A DNA stretch of 64,000 nt from Lachnospiraceae bacterium (GTDB taxonomy: Bacteria > Bacillota > Clostridia > Lachnospirales > Lachnospiraceae), in contig JAGACK010000008.1 in assembly GCA_017614155.1 (NCBI GenBank), positions 1 through 64,000 of the forward strand, given 5' to 3'. Under the pieces are notes generated by a model, which was not told the DNA's origin, ran no database searches, and saw only the letters and a list, made by a program, of their open reading frames with translations. Shown here in pieces: positions 1-7,020 of this stretch. Both the position numbers and the translations under genes were made by a program. Within the stretch, counting starts at the first letter, position 1. Each line of letters opens with the position of its first letter.

Positions 1-69
1 AAACTCATATTCAATTTTACAATCCCTCAGCCGGATATAATCGTTGTATTTTTCTAAAAGCGGATTCAT
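1..69 (-). CDS. 5' end of an unidentified gene, cut by the window edge
   Basis: An ATG at 67-69 on the minus strand is preceded at good distance by GGAGAG and opens a reading frame that runs off the window. Only 23 codons are visible, starting MNPLLEKYNDYIRLRD, a charged and probably helical stretch. I do not recognise the family. A perfect 16-bp inverted repeat sits just upstream of the ribosome binding site and would fold in the 5' leader of its mRNA. Confidence 0.5.
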   Translation of the reverse strand, partial: MNPLLEKYNDYIRLRDCKIEYEF

Positions 70-81
70 ATACTCTCCAAT

Positions 82-128
82 AATTAAATGATGCTTCCGA
101 CCTTTGCAATCAGAAGCATCATTTAATT
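82..128. repeat. Perfect 16-bp inverted repeat
   Basis: Arms at 82-97 and 113-128 are exact reverse complements (AATTAAATGATGCTTC) around a 15-base loop. It lies in the leader of the truncated minus-strand gene. It could be a leader hairpin, an operator or a terminator; there is no clear T-run on either side, so a classical terminator is the weaker reading. Confidence 0.6.
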
Positions 129-265
129 GGTTCGTTTCTTTTCGGTTTTCACCTATTCGGGAAGGAGAACCACGCCCTCTGTTAGGAACTCCAAAAGTGA
201 GCCGAACGACCACTTCCTTCACAGTTCATTATTATAATATCAATATCGGCAAGTTTTGTCAATTT

Positions 266-322
266 TAACAAAAAAGCTAGGTCGGCGTCGAGCACGGCCT
301 GTGTTGCCACCAGATGTTCCAT
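266..322 (-). pseudogene. Short remnant of a CDP-glycerol glycerophosphotransferase-like gene
   Basis: The minus strand encodes MEHLVATQAVLDADLAFLL within a short frame. This closely matches a block in the intact protein at 2889-4241 (IEHLVAVSAVINADRVIV), with shared E-H-L-V-A, A-V and A-D positions. The surrounding frame has no other family features and soon stops. I read it as a decayed fragment of a second family copy. The match is short, so chance similarity is not excluded. Confidence 0.4.
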
Positions 323-407
323 ATCGCAAGTATGCACATCCATGTTATTTTTCTTTTCATACACTGCCTCACTGTATTTATATACGAACAAACCACCGGT
401 CTGGACT

Positions 408-449
408 AAAAAGCCGATACAGATACTATACTATTATCTGTATCGGCAA
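408..449 (-). terminator. Rho-independent terminator after the GNAT gene
   Basis: Arms at 413-425 and 435-447 form a perfect 13-bp stem (GCCGATACAGATA) with a 9-base loop. On the minus strand it is followed by TTTTTAG. It lies 35 bases past the stop codon at 484, as expected for the end of the toxin-like operon. Confidence 0.8.
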
Positions 450-483
450 TAACCAGCTTTGACTTTAGTCTAAAACAGTTTTC

Positions 484-1032
484 TTATTTTTCTATATCCA
501 AAGGTAAATACATCGGGATACATTCATATTCTTTATCCTCAAGAACCGGAATCTGCATATCTTCATCCATCTTCTCAAAATCATTTCTGCAATATAGATT
601 ATATCCTTCCTTAGTAGAAGAAAGCGTAACAAATGTAAACCCCAAATATTTATGTCTATAATACTCTATTCTTTCAATGCAATCATAAAGAAGGACATCT
701 GATACATATAATTTCCGCTGTTTATCATACAGCAGTTTCTGATAGTCAGTATTAATCGCAAACTCGTTGATATGAACAGCACCACCTATTTTATAGATTT
801 TTCCTTCTTTTATTTCCTCGATGCTTCCAGTTGTAATATTATAGAATCCGATTATACAGGATTCAGATCTGTCAAGCCATACATATGTCTTTCCAATTCC
901 TGGATCTAAAGCAATAGGACTACCAAGGAAATTATCAATAAAACTGTTACCACACCTAAAAGAAGATGCCAATTGTTGTAAATTGGCATCGTATTCTATA
1001 ATATGTTCTTTTGATACATACTTTTCGCTCAT
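484..1032 (-). CDS. GNAT-family acetyltransferase, probable toxin of a TA pair
   Basis: The 182-residue protein has the size and N-terminal signature of GNAT-fold toxins of the TacT/AtaT kind: F-x-C-G-N-x-x-I-D-N-F-L near residues 26-36, in which the family usually has F-x-C-G-x-x-x-L-D-x-F-L. Such toxins acetylate the amino group of aminoacyl-tRNA and stop translation; that activity is family knowledge, not shown here. The central part (IIGFYNITTGSI, then VHINEFAINTDYQ) fits the GNAT beta strands leading to acetyl-CoA. Its start codon overlaps the stop of the upstream small gene (ATGA), so the two are translationally coupled in the antitoxin-first order. A chromosomal regulatory acetyltransferase is the alternative. 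Confidence 0.7.
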   Translation of the reverse strand: MSEKYVSKEHIIEYDANLQQLASSFRCGNSFIDNFLGSPIALDPGIGKTYVWLDRSESCIIGFYNITTGSIEEIKEGKIYKIGGAVHINEFAINTDYQKLLYDKQRKLYVSDVLLYDCIERIEYYRHKYLGFTFVTLSSTKEGYNLYCRNDFEKMDEDMQIPVLEDKEYECIPMYLPLDIEK

Positions 1033-1208
1033 TGCGTTATTTTCCTCACAACGGCAACCATTTCTCCTGTTGTACCTTCGCTGCGTGTTATAGAGATATC
1101 ATGCGTCTGCAAAAAATCCTTTATTTCCTCATGCCGTCCTCTTTTTCTGGTCTTTTTTATCGGACCCTTGGCGATCATTGGCTGGTCAGAACGAATTGAA
1201 CATACCAT
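1029..1208 (-). CDS. Small basic protein, putative antitoxin of the GNAT toxin
   Basis: A 59-codon frame starts at an ATG preceded by AAAGGAGG and ends in a TGA overlapping the toxin start by 4 bases. It begins MVCSIRSDQPMIAKG, has a very basic centre (IKKTRKRGRHEEIKDFL) and ends in a short strand-like stretch (EMVAVVRKITQ). The usual partners of TacT-like toxins are ribbon-helix-helix DUF1778 proteins of about 90 residues. This one is shorter and I do not recognise a ribbon-helix-helix pattern. Antitoxin function is inferred from order, coupling, size and the palindromic sites upstream. Confidence 0.6.
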   Translation of the reverse strand: MVCSIRSDQPMIAKGPIKKTRKRGRHEEIKDFLQTHDISITRSEGTTGEMVAVVRKITQ

Positions 1209-1254
1209 ATACGATACCTCCTTTCACTTAATTAATCACATGCTTAAAAGTTTT

Positions 1255-1329
1255 TAATCCTCTAAAAGCTCTCTTTTTAGGTATATTTTAGAGGATTATA
1301 GCACATTTTTCAACTATAATCCTCTAAAA
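1255..1329. promoter_or_regulatory. Operator-like repeats around the toxin-antitoxin promoter
   Basis: Three copies of TATAATCCTCTAAAA-type sequence lie upstream of the antitoxin: 1255-1267, 1286-1301 (inverted) and 1314-1329. The last two form a perfect 16-bp inverted repeat with a 12-base spacer. The minus-strand extended -10 (TGC TATAAT, TATAAT at 1295-1300) is inside the 1286-1301 arm. A protein binding the palindrome would cover the promoter, which is the usual autoregulation of TA operons. A fourth copy is at 1736-1750. Confidence 0.6.
1312..1328 (+). repeat. Left 17-bp direct repeat flanking the hairpin-rich insert
   Basis: AACTATAATCCTCTAAA here is repeated exactly at 1734-1750. The two copies bracket 405 bases of non-coding DNA. 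The repeat also forms part of the operator-like inverted repeat of the toxin operon. Confidence 0.75.
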
Positions 1330-1387
1330 AAATCTGGTAGCCAGAGGCTGGCGCCTCTGCCCTTGAACTTATGGCGCTCTGCGTACG

Positions 1388-1527
1388 ATAATGCTTAGTC
1401 TGCTTAATGATAAAATATCTGCCGTCAGCAGCGTGTCAACCCCGCAGCCGCTTTGCGGTGCGCTACGCGAAGGGTTGACCAGATGCTGATGGCAGATAGA
1501 ATGACAGCCAAGCAGACTAAGCATTAT
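1388..1527. other. Long near-perfect stem-loop, possible MITE-like element or structured RNA
   Basis: The two halves pair over most of 140 bases. Outer arms 1388-1405 and 1510-1527 match over 18 bp (ATAATGCTTAGTCTGCTT). Middle arms 1416-1430 and 1484-1498 match with one G-T wobble. Inner arms 1435-1442 and 1472-1479 (GTCAACCC) are exact. The tip holds a small CCGC-TTT-GCGG hairpin. Short overlapping reading frames on both strands are by-products of this symmetry. No transposase gene is present. It could be a non-autonomous element, an IS remnant or an RNA. Confidence 0.6.
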
Positions 1528-1637
1528 TCCGGCAACAAGGTGCTGCAAAAACAGCATCAGATAAAGGCTCGGCTGGAGCAAAGCGGAAGGCGAGCTTCCT
1601 TTTCAGAATTGTATACGCACTTCACATGTAAAACTAT

Positions 1638-1679
1638 AAAGTGCCCCAAGGCCCAGTATCACTGACTTTGAGGCACTTT
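1638..1679 (+). terminator. Terminator-like hairpin at the right end of the insert
   Basis: AAAGTGCC and GGCACTTT (ends 1638 and 1679) form a stem with further imperfect pairing inside, followed by CACTCTCTTTTTT on the plus strand. The T-run is displaced by several bases, so terminator activity is uncertain. From here to the pseudogene start at 1982 I see only the right direct repeat and no gene. Confidence 0.4.
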
Positions 1680-1733
1680 CACTCTCTTTTTTCTGTCAAA
1701 GATGGGATTATAAAGGATTATTGCGTAATTTGT

Positions 1734-1750
1734 AACTATAATCCTCTAAA
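1734..1750 (+). repeat. Right 17-bp direct repeat flanking the hairpin-rich insert
   Basis: Exact second copy of AACTATAATCCTCTAAA (first at 1312-1328). It has only an imperfect inverted partner near 1714-1721, unlike the left copy. Exact long direct repeats around a short insert fit duplication or integration, although 17 bp is long for a transposon target duplication. Confidence 0.7.
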
Positions 1751-1981
1751 GGGCTTTAACTTTAGTTTTTTTATTATTCGACCAGATATTTGCTGTCTGG
1801 ATATGATCAGGGGCTTGTCAGATCTTTGTTTTTTTGTTATTATCATTTCTGCGTTTATCCTAACGCACCGCAGGAAGGTTCTCTCCGGCGGAATTTCAGT
1901 TCTCAAATCTTTATTCTGTAGCGGATGAATGGGTTGTTTATGCTCTTATTATGCCGCTCACATCTTAAAAGGAGGAAATCC

Positions 1982-2882
1982 ATGTCTCAAAAATCAATTC
2001 TTGAATCACATCTGAAATCTGAATCATCACGGAAAAGAAAACTGATAAGGCAGGCTCTCGGAAAGCCATTGCCCCGGGAGGAGGTCCTTGAAGCTGTCCG
2101 GTCTGACGAGGCTTCATCTGAAATCTTCAGATCTTTTTCTGAGATTGACAGGGAAAGGGTACTTGCCTATCTTTCCGGAGAGAAAACTCTGCAGATCCTG
2201 TATGACAAGTTCTTTCAAAAAATCCTGAACCCGGATTTGTATCCTGAAAGGCTTCAGTCCCTGTTATCCGCTGTTTTCGGACAAAAGGTGCAGCTAGTAC
2301 AGACTCTTCCCCGAGAGGGCATGATGATCACAGAATCCGGAAGTCAGGTGGTCATGGATATCATCGTCAGGCTGCAAAGCCAGGGTAAAAAACCTTGAAA
2401 ATGAAGTCTACATCTCGCTTGACACGTTCAGAAAAAGGGAACACAATGAAATAGATACAGATCTTGATGCATGGCTTACATTCTTTACGGCAGAGGAGCC
2501 GCGGGAAGTGCTGAAGCTTATAGACAGTCATCCGGAGTTTTTGCCTTTATATCAGGATATCTCTGAATTCAGAAAGAAGCCGAAGGAGGTCATCGGTATG
2601 TTTTCGGAAGCGTTAAGGATCATGGACAGAAATACGACAAAATACATGATAGATGAGCTGAAACAAAGGGCTGAGACTGCAGAAGAAAAATTGGAACTAT
2701 CCCAAAAAAAGCTTATCGGGAAGGTCTGCCGGAAGCTTCAGACGGGAATGGATGTCGAAACCATCGCCGACCAGCTCGATGAAGAACCGGATGAGATACG
2801 CCGGATCACGGAAGCAGCCGAAAAGATGAGTCCTGATTATGATATAGAAAAGATATATTCAGAGTTATGTCAACCCGATTGA
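1982..2882 (+). pseudogene. PD-(D/E)XK (Rpn) nuclease-family transposase, core deleted and frameshifted
   Basis: The gene starts at ATG 1982 after AAAGGAGG. The first frame (MSQKSILESHLK... to 2398) ends in the conserved block of this Clostridia transposase/nuclease family (ESGSQVVMDIIVRLQ). It then stops at TGA 2396-2398. From about 2388 the next frame continues with the C-terminal half: VYISLDTF, DAWLTFF, LIDSHPEFLPLYQDI, MFSEALRIMDRNTTKYMIDEL, and a coiled-coil tail to 2882. The junction lies in an A6 run. The usual middle of about 90-100 residues, with the catalytic Q-x-K part and the AxxYxAxL region, is absent. This is therefore a deletion plus frameshift, and the gene is dead. Confidence 0.75.
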
Positions 2883-2888
2883 TCCTCA

Positions 2889-4241
2889 TTATTCCCCCAC
2901 AATCTCCGCATTCTGGATCATGATGGGTTTTTCGGTCTTTTTGTAGAGCTCGACCACTGAGCTGGGATCGCCGTAATAGGCATCGCTTATCGCAATCGCA
3001 CGATCTAAATCAGCGCTGTCGTCATAGATCCCCCAGTCCTCTTCCCTGTAGTTCTTTACGATCTGCTCATATTCCCTCCACAGGCTTGGCCTCAGAGACC
3101 TGATGGTTGCCGGCAGCAGCGGATGGGGACGCCACAGAAGTGTCACTTTGTCCTTATTATCCTTAAATATCCTGAGAGCGTCCTTTATCTTCTCGACCAT
3201 CTTCATGTCGTTGTCAAGCATCGCCTGAATGCCGGTATTGTAAAGGATAATCTTCTTTTTTGTCCCGTCCTTATTATTTATCTTTGCTGCCCAGTCGTCA
3301 GGGATTACCTGCTCGGAGTCCGCTGCCCGCAAAACCCTGTCAAATTTGGGCGAGCCTTCTCCCGATATCTTTTTTTCCCAGTAATCCTTTGATTCCTTTC
3401 CGGCAAGTCCTGTCATGATGTTGACATAGGCTTTTTTCATGGCCTCCGACTGGACTATCACCCTGTCGGCATTTATCACCGCCGATACGGCAACGAGATG
3501 CTCAATGTTTTTCAGGGTTTCCCTGTCGTTCGGATCGGGTTCTGCCAGCACAAAATAGGGGATGTATATCAGCTCATCCGTGAATTTCTTCAGATTTTTG
3601 GAATAAAAAAACGGATGGACACTCGTCACATAGTTTCCCTCATCATAAGGATTGTGGATATAGATCCTGTCAGGATGCCTCCCCTCGAAGTCATATTCCC
3701 TGTAACCGGTCACCGGAACATCCTTTGGATAAAGATCTCCCTCGTAAAACTCCTCACGAAAGCTCCCGTCGGGATTCTTTTCATAATAAGGGATGGGGAT
3801 CACGTATGACGTATCGTCCGGATCTTCCCTGCATTTCAGCCATACCGACTCCAGACTGTCCCACATGGATGCCTTGTAGGGCAGAAAGACCGTCTCGGTT
3901 GTCACATGGATATCATTGTTCAGGCTGTTTTCCACTGCGATCAGCGACTTCTGGAGTATCTTCCCGATCTTGTGGGCATCGGGCTTCTCACCCGAAGATA
4001 TCTCCTGGGATATCCTGAACAGGGTCTCGCAGTATTTTTCCAGCTTTGTCACGGTCACAAAGCCCTCTCCCTCGGATCCTTCTATAGTATTTCCCATGGA
4101 GATGGCACACTCCTGCGACTGCTGCAAAAGCAGGGACACGGCGTCCTTATTACCCGACTGAACCTGCTTTACCACAGCATCTGCTGCCGACTGAAGGGTA
4201 TGCAGCATTTCACTTAAGATGTTTTTCTGATACCTTCTCAC
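2889..4241 (-). CDS. CDP-glycerol glycerophosphotransferase-like protein
   Basis: The 450-residue protein starts at a GTG overlapping the upstream stop (GTGA) with GAGGAG in front. Its C-terminal half resembles the GT-B fold of CDP-glycerol:poly(glycerophosphate) glycerophosphotransferases: KKIILYNTG near 330, LLWRPHPLLPATI near 368-380, and YYGDPSSVVELYKKTEKPIMI at 422-442 as the likely nucleotide-binding region. The N-terminal 120 residues are helical and unfamiliar. There is no signal peptide or clear membrane segment. It is the last gene of a signalling operon and not among teichoic acid genes, so its substrate is uncertain; it may be a degenerate or repurposed member. Confidence 0.6.
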   Translation of the reverse strand: MRRYQKNILSEMLHTLQSAADAVVKQVQSGNKDAVSLLLQQSQECAISMGNTIEGSEGEGFVTVTKLEKYCETLFRISQEISSGEKPDAHKIGKILQKSLIAVENSLNNDIHVTTETVFLPYKASMWDSLESVWLKCREDPDDTSYVIPIPYYEKNPDGSFREEFYEGDLYPKDVPVTGYREYDFEGRHPDRIYIHNPYDEGNYVTSVHPFFYSKNLKKFTDELIYIPYFVLAEPDPNDRETLKNIEHLVAVSAVINADRVIVQSEAMKKAYVNIMTGLAGKESKDYWEKKISGEGSPKFDRVLRAADSEQVIPDDWAAKINNKDGTKKKIILYNTGIQAMLDNDMKMVEKIKDALRIFKDNKDKVTLLWRPHPLLPATIRSLRPSLWREYEQIVKNYREEDWGIYDDSADLDRAIAISDAYYGDPSSVVELYKKTEKPIMIQNAEIVGE

Positions 4242-6229
4242 TTCATCTCCTCTTCCATGCCAAGTGCGCTGTACGGTATGAATATCTCTATGAAGCCCGA
4301 AGAAAAAGGTCCGACCGCATAGGGTGAATAACCGACATTTACCCCATCCTTCGCATAATCAATGAGCATGTCAAAGCCTGCCAGTTCCTCAAACTCCTTC
4401 TTCTTGTCCTTTTCAAGGGAAGGATCATAGCTTTCGTAATACTTGTAGTCACCGCTGTTCTTCCAGTCATCCATTGAGTACTGCACGACTATATCCCTGA
4501 ATTCCTTTTCGCTTCCCTGGAAAAGATCCTTCATGGTGACCTCATTTCCGGTTTCACTGTCAAAGATTATGCTCCTGGTGCCCGGCATGCCGTGAGCGCC
4601 ACCGTAATACACATAGTCATTCAGGGTGACCTCTATGTGCCTTGATCCGATCCGTTCCGCTCCTCCCAAATTCACATCATAGCTGTATGCCGGAGCCCAT
4701 GCATCGGGATCGTCAAGATCATATGACGATTCGCTGCCGAATACATCATTATAGGCCGTATCCTTCGTATCCTTTGCAAACCCGTCCTGCTCATCGTATA
4801 TCTTTTTCAGTGTCTCATTCATGGCAACGGCGTTTTCCACATCATCATGGAAATAAAACCTGTCCCTGGATGAAGTAAAATACCTGAATCCGTCCTTTTT
4901 TTCCGCTTCTTTTTCCGTATCTATGGATCCCAGATCCGCAAAGTCCTCATGCCTCTCATCCGCGCCGGTCACGATCGTATCATCATCAAACTGAAGCCTT
5001 TCCATGTCAACCGCTCTCCAGCTGATATCCCCGCGTGTCCTGCTGTCCTTTTCATCATCAAACCAAAGATAATAAGCGCGGCTTCCCTTTACCGAAAATC
5101 CGTCGGGAGAAAACCTGTCTTCTGATATATATCCACTCGACACACCGTTCCAGACAGGGATCTCCGCAAGGAGTTCTCCGTTCAGGTCCTTATTATCAAG
5201 CTCTTCTGCCTTCTCCCTGTAGTATTTCCTGCACTTCGGACTGCTGTCCGGGTTCAGTTCTTCTATATAATAATAGAAGTAACCATCCTTTGCCATTACC
5301 GCCGAAAAGCTTTCCACGTCATTTTCGCCTTCCCACAAAGGATGATATATTCCGGTCTTTATATTGAACACCGTAGCCTGGGTGTTGCTTATCCTCCCGA
5401 CCGCCGTATAGTCCTGACAGTTCTCTATGAGATAGGTGTCATCTATGATATCCCAGTCACTGCTGTCTGTAGGCGGCACCACGCTGTATATCTCATTTCC
5501 TTCTTTGTCAAAGACCACGATCATCCCGTCATCGGTATTCTTTCGGAACATATGATCCGTCTTTGCCAGTTCTTTTGGCACAAAAGTCGTATAATCAAGG
5601 ACTGTCATATTCTTTCCCTTATACGAATTCAGGTATTTTGTCATCCGTTCCATTTCCTGATCACGGACAAAATCATCCTTTTCGGGATCATAGTACCAGA
5701 TGGGATATTCATCATTCGTCCCATCATAGTAGTCATAATAAAAACGATCCAGGTATGCTGCCATATGATTTATGCTTGTATTATCGGGAAGCTTTATCCC
5801 GCAGCTGCCCTGAACATCCCCGGGAGCCTGGTAATACAGGGTATATTTCATGCCCTCTTCATTTACGGCCAGATAGTAATGATCTTTGTCTCCTCCCGCA
5901 AAGACTATGCTTTCTCCTTCTTCGGTACACCGCAGCACCTGTTTTAAACTGCCGTCATCTTCGATATGATACACATTCCGGTTTCCGGCAAGGAAGCGAT
6001 CCGCAAACTCCAGTTTTGAAGGATCAAAAGCCTCCGGAGTTTTTTTCTCCTCTTCCTTATTATCTTCTGCTTTTTCATCACCCGGCGCGTCTTCTTTTTT
6101 TTCGGCGGCCGCCTGAGAGCTCACCTCTTCCTTTACAGGTTCTGCCGCATCATTTTCTTTTTTTCCGCATCCCGTAAATACAGCGGCAAACATTGTCATA
6201 ACAAGCAGTATGCTGATCGCTTTTCTCAT
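4238..6229 (-). CDS. Lipoprotein with C-terminal DUF3298/RsiV-like domain
   Basis: I use the ATG at 6229, which has AGAGGG six bases upstream; an ATG at 6247 overlaps the previous stop but has no binding site. The protein (663 residues) begins with a lipoprotein signal ending in the lipobox FTGC, then an acidic low-complexity linker rich in E and K. The middle resembles a series of propeller-like strands, as in DUF5050-type sensors. The last 180 residues carry the DUF3298 pattern: YYGGAHGMPGTRSIIFD, then TGNEVTMKDLFQG, ending in VGPFSSGFIEIFIPYSAL. It is anchored outside the membrane beside a hybrid kinase, so a sensory or accessory role is plausible. Confidence 0.7.
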   Translation of the reverse strand: MRKAISILLVMTMFAAVFTGCGKKENDAAEPVKEEVSSQAAAEKKEDAPGDEKAEDNKEEEKKTPEAFDPSKLEFADRFLAGNRNVYHIEDDGSLKQVLRCTEEGESIVFAGGDKDHYYLAVNEEGMKYTLYYQAPGDVQGSCGIKLPDNTSINHMAAYLDRFYYDYYDGTNDEYPIWYYDPEKDDFVRDQEMERMTKYLNSYKGKNMTVLDYTTFVPKELAKTDHMFRKNTDDGMIVVFDKEGNEIYSVVPPTDSSDWDIIDDTYLIENCQDYTAVGRISNTQATVFNIKTGIYHPLWEGENDVESFSAVMAKDGYFYYYIEELNPDSSPKCRKYYREKAEELDNKDLNGELLAEIPVWNGVSSGYISEDRFSPDGFSVKGSRAYYLWFDDEKDSRTRGDISWRAVDMERLQFDDDTIVTGADERHEDFADLGSIDTEKEAEKKDGFRYFTSSRDRFYFHDDVENAVAMNETLKKIYDEQDGFAKDTKDTAYNDVFGSESSYDLDDPDAWAPAYSYDVNLGGAERIGSRHIEVTLNDYVYYGGAHGMPGTRSIIFDSETGNEVTMKDLFQGSEKEFRDIVVQYSMDDWKNSGDYKYYESYDPSLEKDKKKEFEELAGFDMLIDYAKDGVNVGYSPYAVGPFSSGFIEIFIPYSALGMEEEMK

Positions 6230-6243
6230 CTTGATCCCTCTTT

Positions 6244-7020
6244 TCATGATTTATGCAGGACAAAAAAATCCTTCAGCTGTTTTAACAGTTCATCCTTTTC
6301 GATAGTCTTCAGAAAATATCCTTCCGGACGCAGCGCAACTACAGCCATCACGCTTTCCTTGTCGCTCTTTCCGGTCAGGAACATGACCGGTATATCCTTT
6401 GTCTCGCTGTCGCTCCTGAGCATCTCGAGCACCTGCGGTCCGGAGGTCACCGGCATCTCATGATCAAGCAGTATCAGATCCACCTTGTTCTTTCCGAGCC
6501 ACTTGATCGCCTGCAGTCCCGAATTTGCCATGGAGACCCTGTATGTTCCCTTGAGCCATTCCCTTACAACAGCAAGATAGTTCGGATCATCATCCACGAC
6601 CAGTATACTCTTTTTCAGCTCTCCCGCATCGAGTTTCTGATAAAAATCCCTGACCGACTTCACATAGTTTTCATTATCAAACGGCCTGACAAAGGTTTCA
6701 TATATCAGACTGTCCGATATGTGGTCATAGATATGACCCGCATCGCTCTTTTCACAGATGAGTATCATCTGGTTTCCGGCTTCCTCCATCCTGTCACTCA
6801 GGTAATGGAGTGTTTCCTTTATATTATTTGAGAGATCTTCAACAAAAAAGGTTATCAGGCTGTTGTCATCCCAGTTTTTGTTGATCTCATCAACGGAACA
6901 CGGGATATACAGACACCTGATCCCGTCGTCACGAACCTTCTTCATGATCGCGCGGGCCAGAAAGGTCTCCTTTTCCGCTACGAACAGCATCTTGTTTTCA
7001 GTCATTTGATCTTCAGACAT
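6244..7020 (-). CDS. Response regulator with degenerate N-terminal and intact C-terminal receiver
   Basis: 258 residues. Residues 137-255 form a canonical receiver: ILVVDDD at the acidic pocket, LLDHEMP with the phospho-acceptor Asp near 186, FLTGKSD with the conserved Thr, and a Lys in YFLK. Residues 10-125 look like a second, divergent receiver-like alpha/beta domain (MLFVAEKE, FFVED, MILICEK) without a clear phosphorylation site. No DNA-binding or enzymatic output domain is present. The start overlaps the kinase stop by 8 bases. It probably takes phosphate from the neighbouring hybrid kinase and signals through protein contacts. Confidence 0.85.
   Translation of the reverse strand: MSEDQMTENKMLFVAEKETFLARAIMKKVRDDGIRCLYIPCSVDEINKNWDDNSLITFFVEDLSNNIKETLHYLSDRMEEAGNQMILICEKSDAGHIYDHISDSLIYETFVRPFDNENYVKSVRDFYQKLDAGELKKSILVVDDDPNYLAVVREWLKGTYRVSMANSGLQAIKWLGKNKVDLILLDHEMPVTSGPQVLEMLRSDSETKDIPVMFLTGKSDKESVMAVVALRPEGYFLKTIEKDELLKQLKDFFVLHKS

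Noticed and set aside
256..462. Plus-strand frame of 68 residues
   Set aside because: It crosses the terminator hairpin and the remnant and has no binding site.
1369..1665. Overlapping reading frames of about 70 residues on both strands
   Set aside because: They lie in the long inverted repeat, so one is the mirror of the other, and neither has a ribosome binding site or family resemblance.
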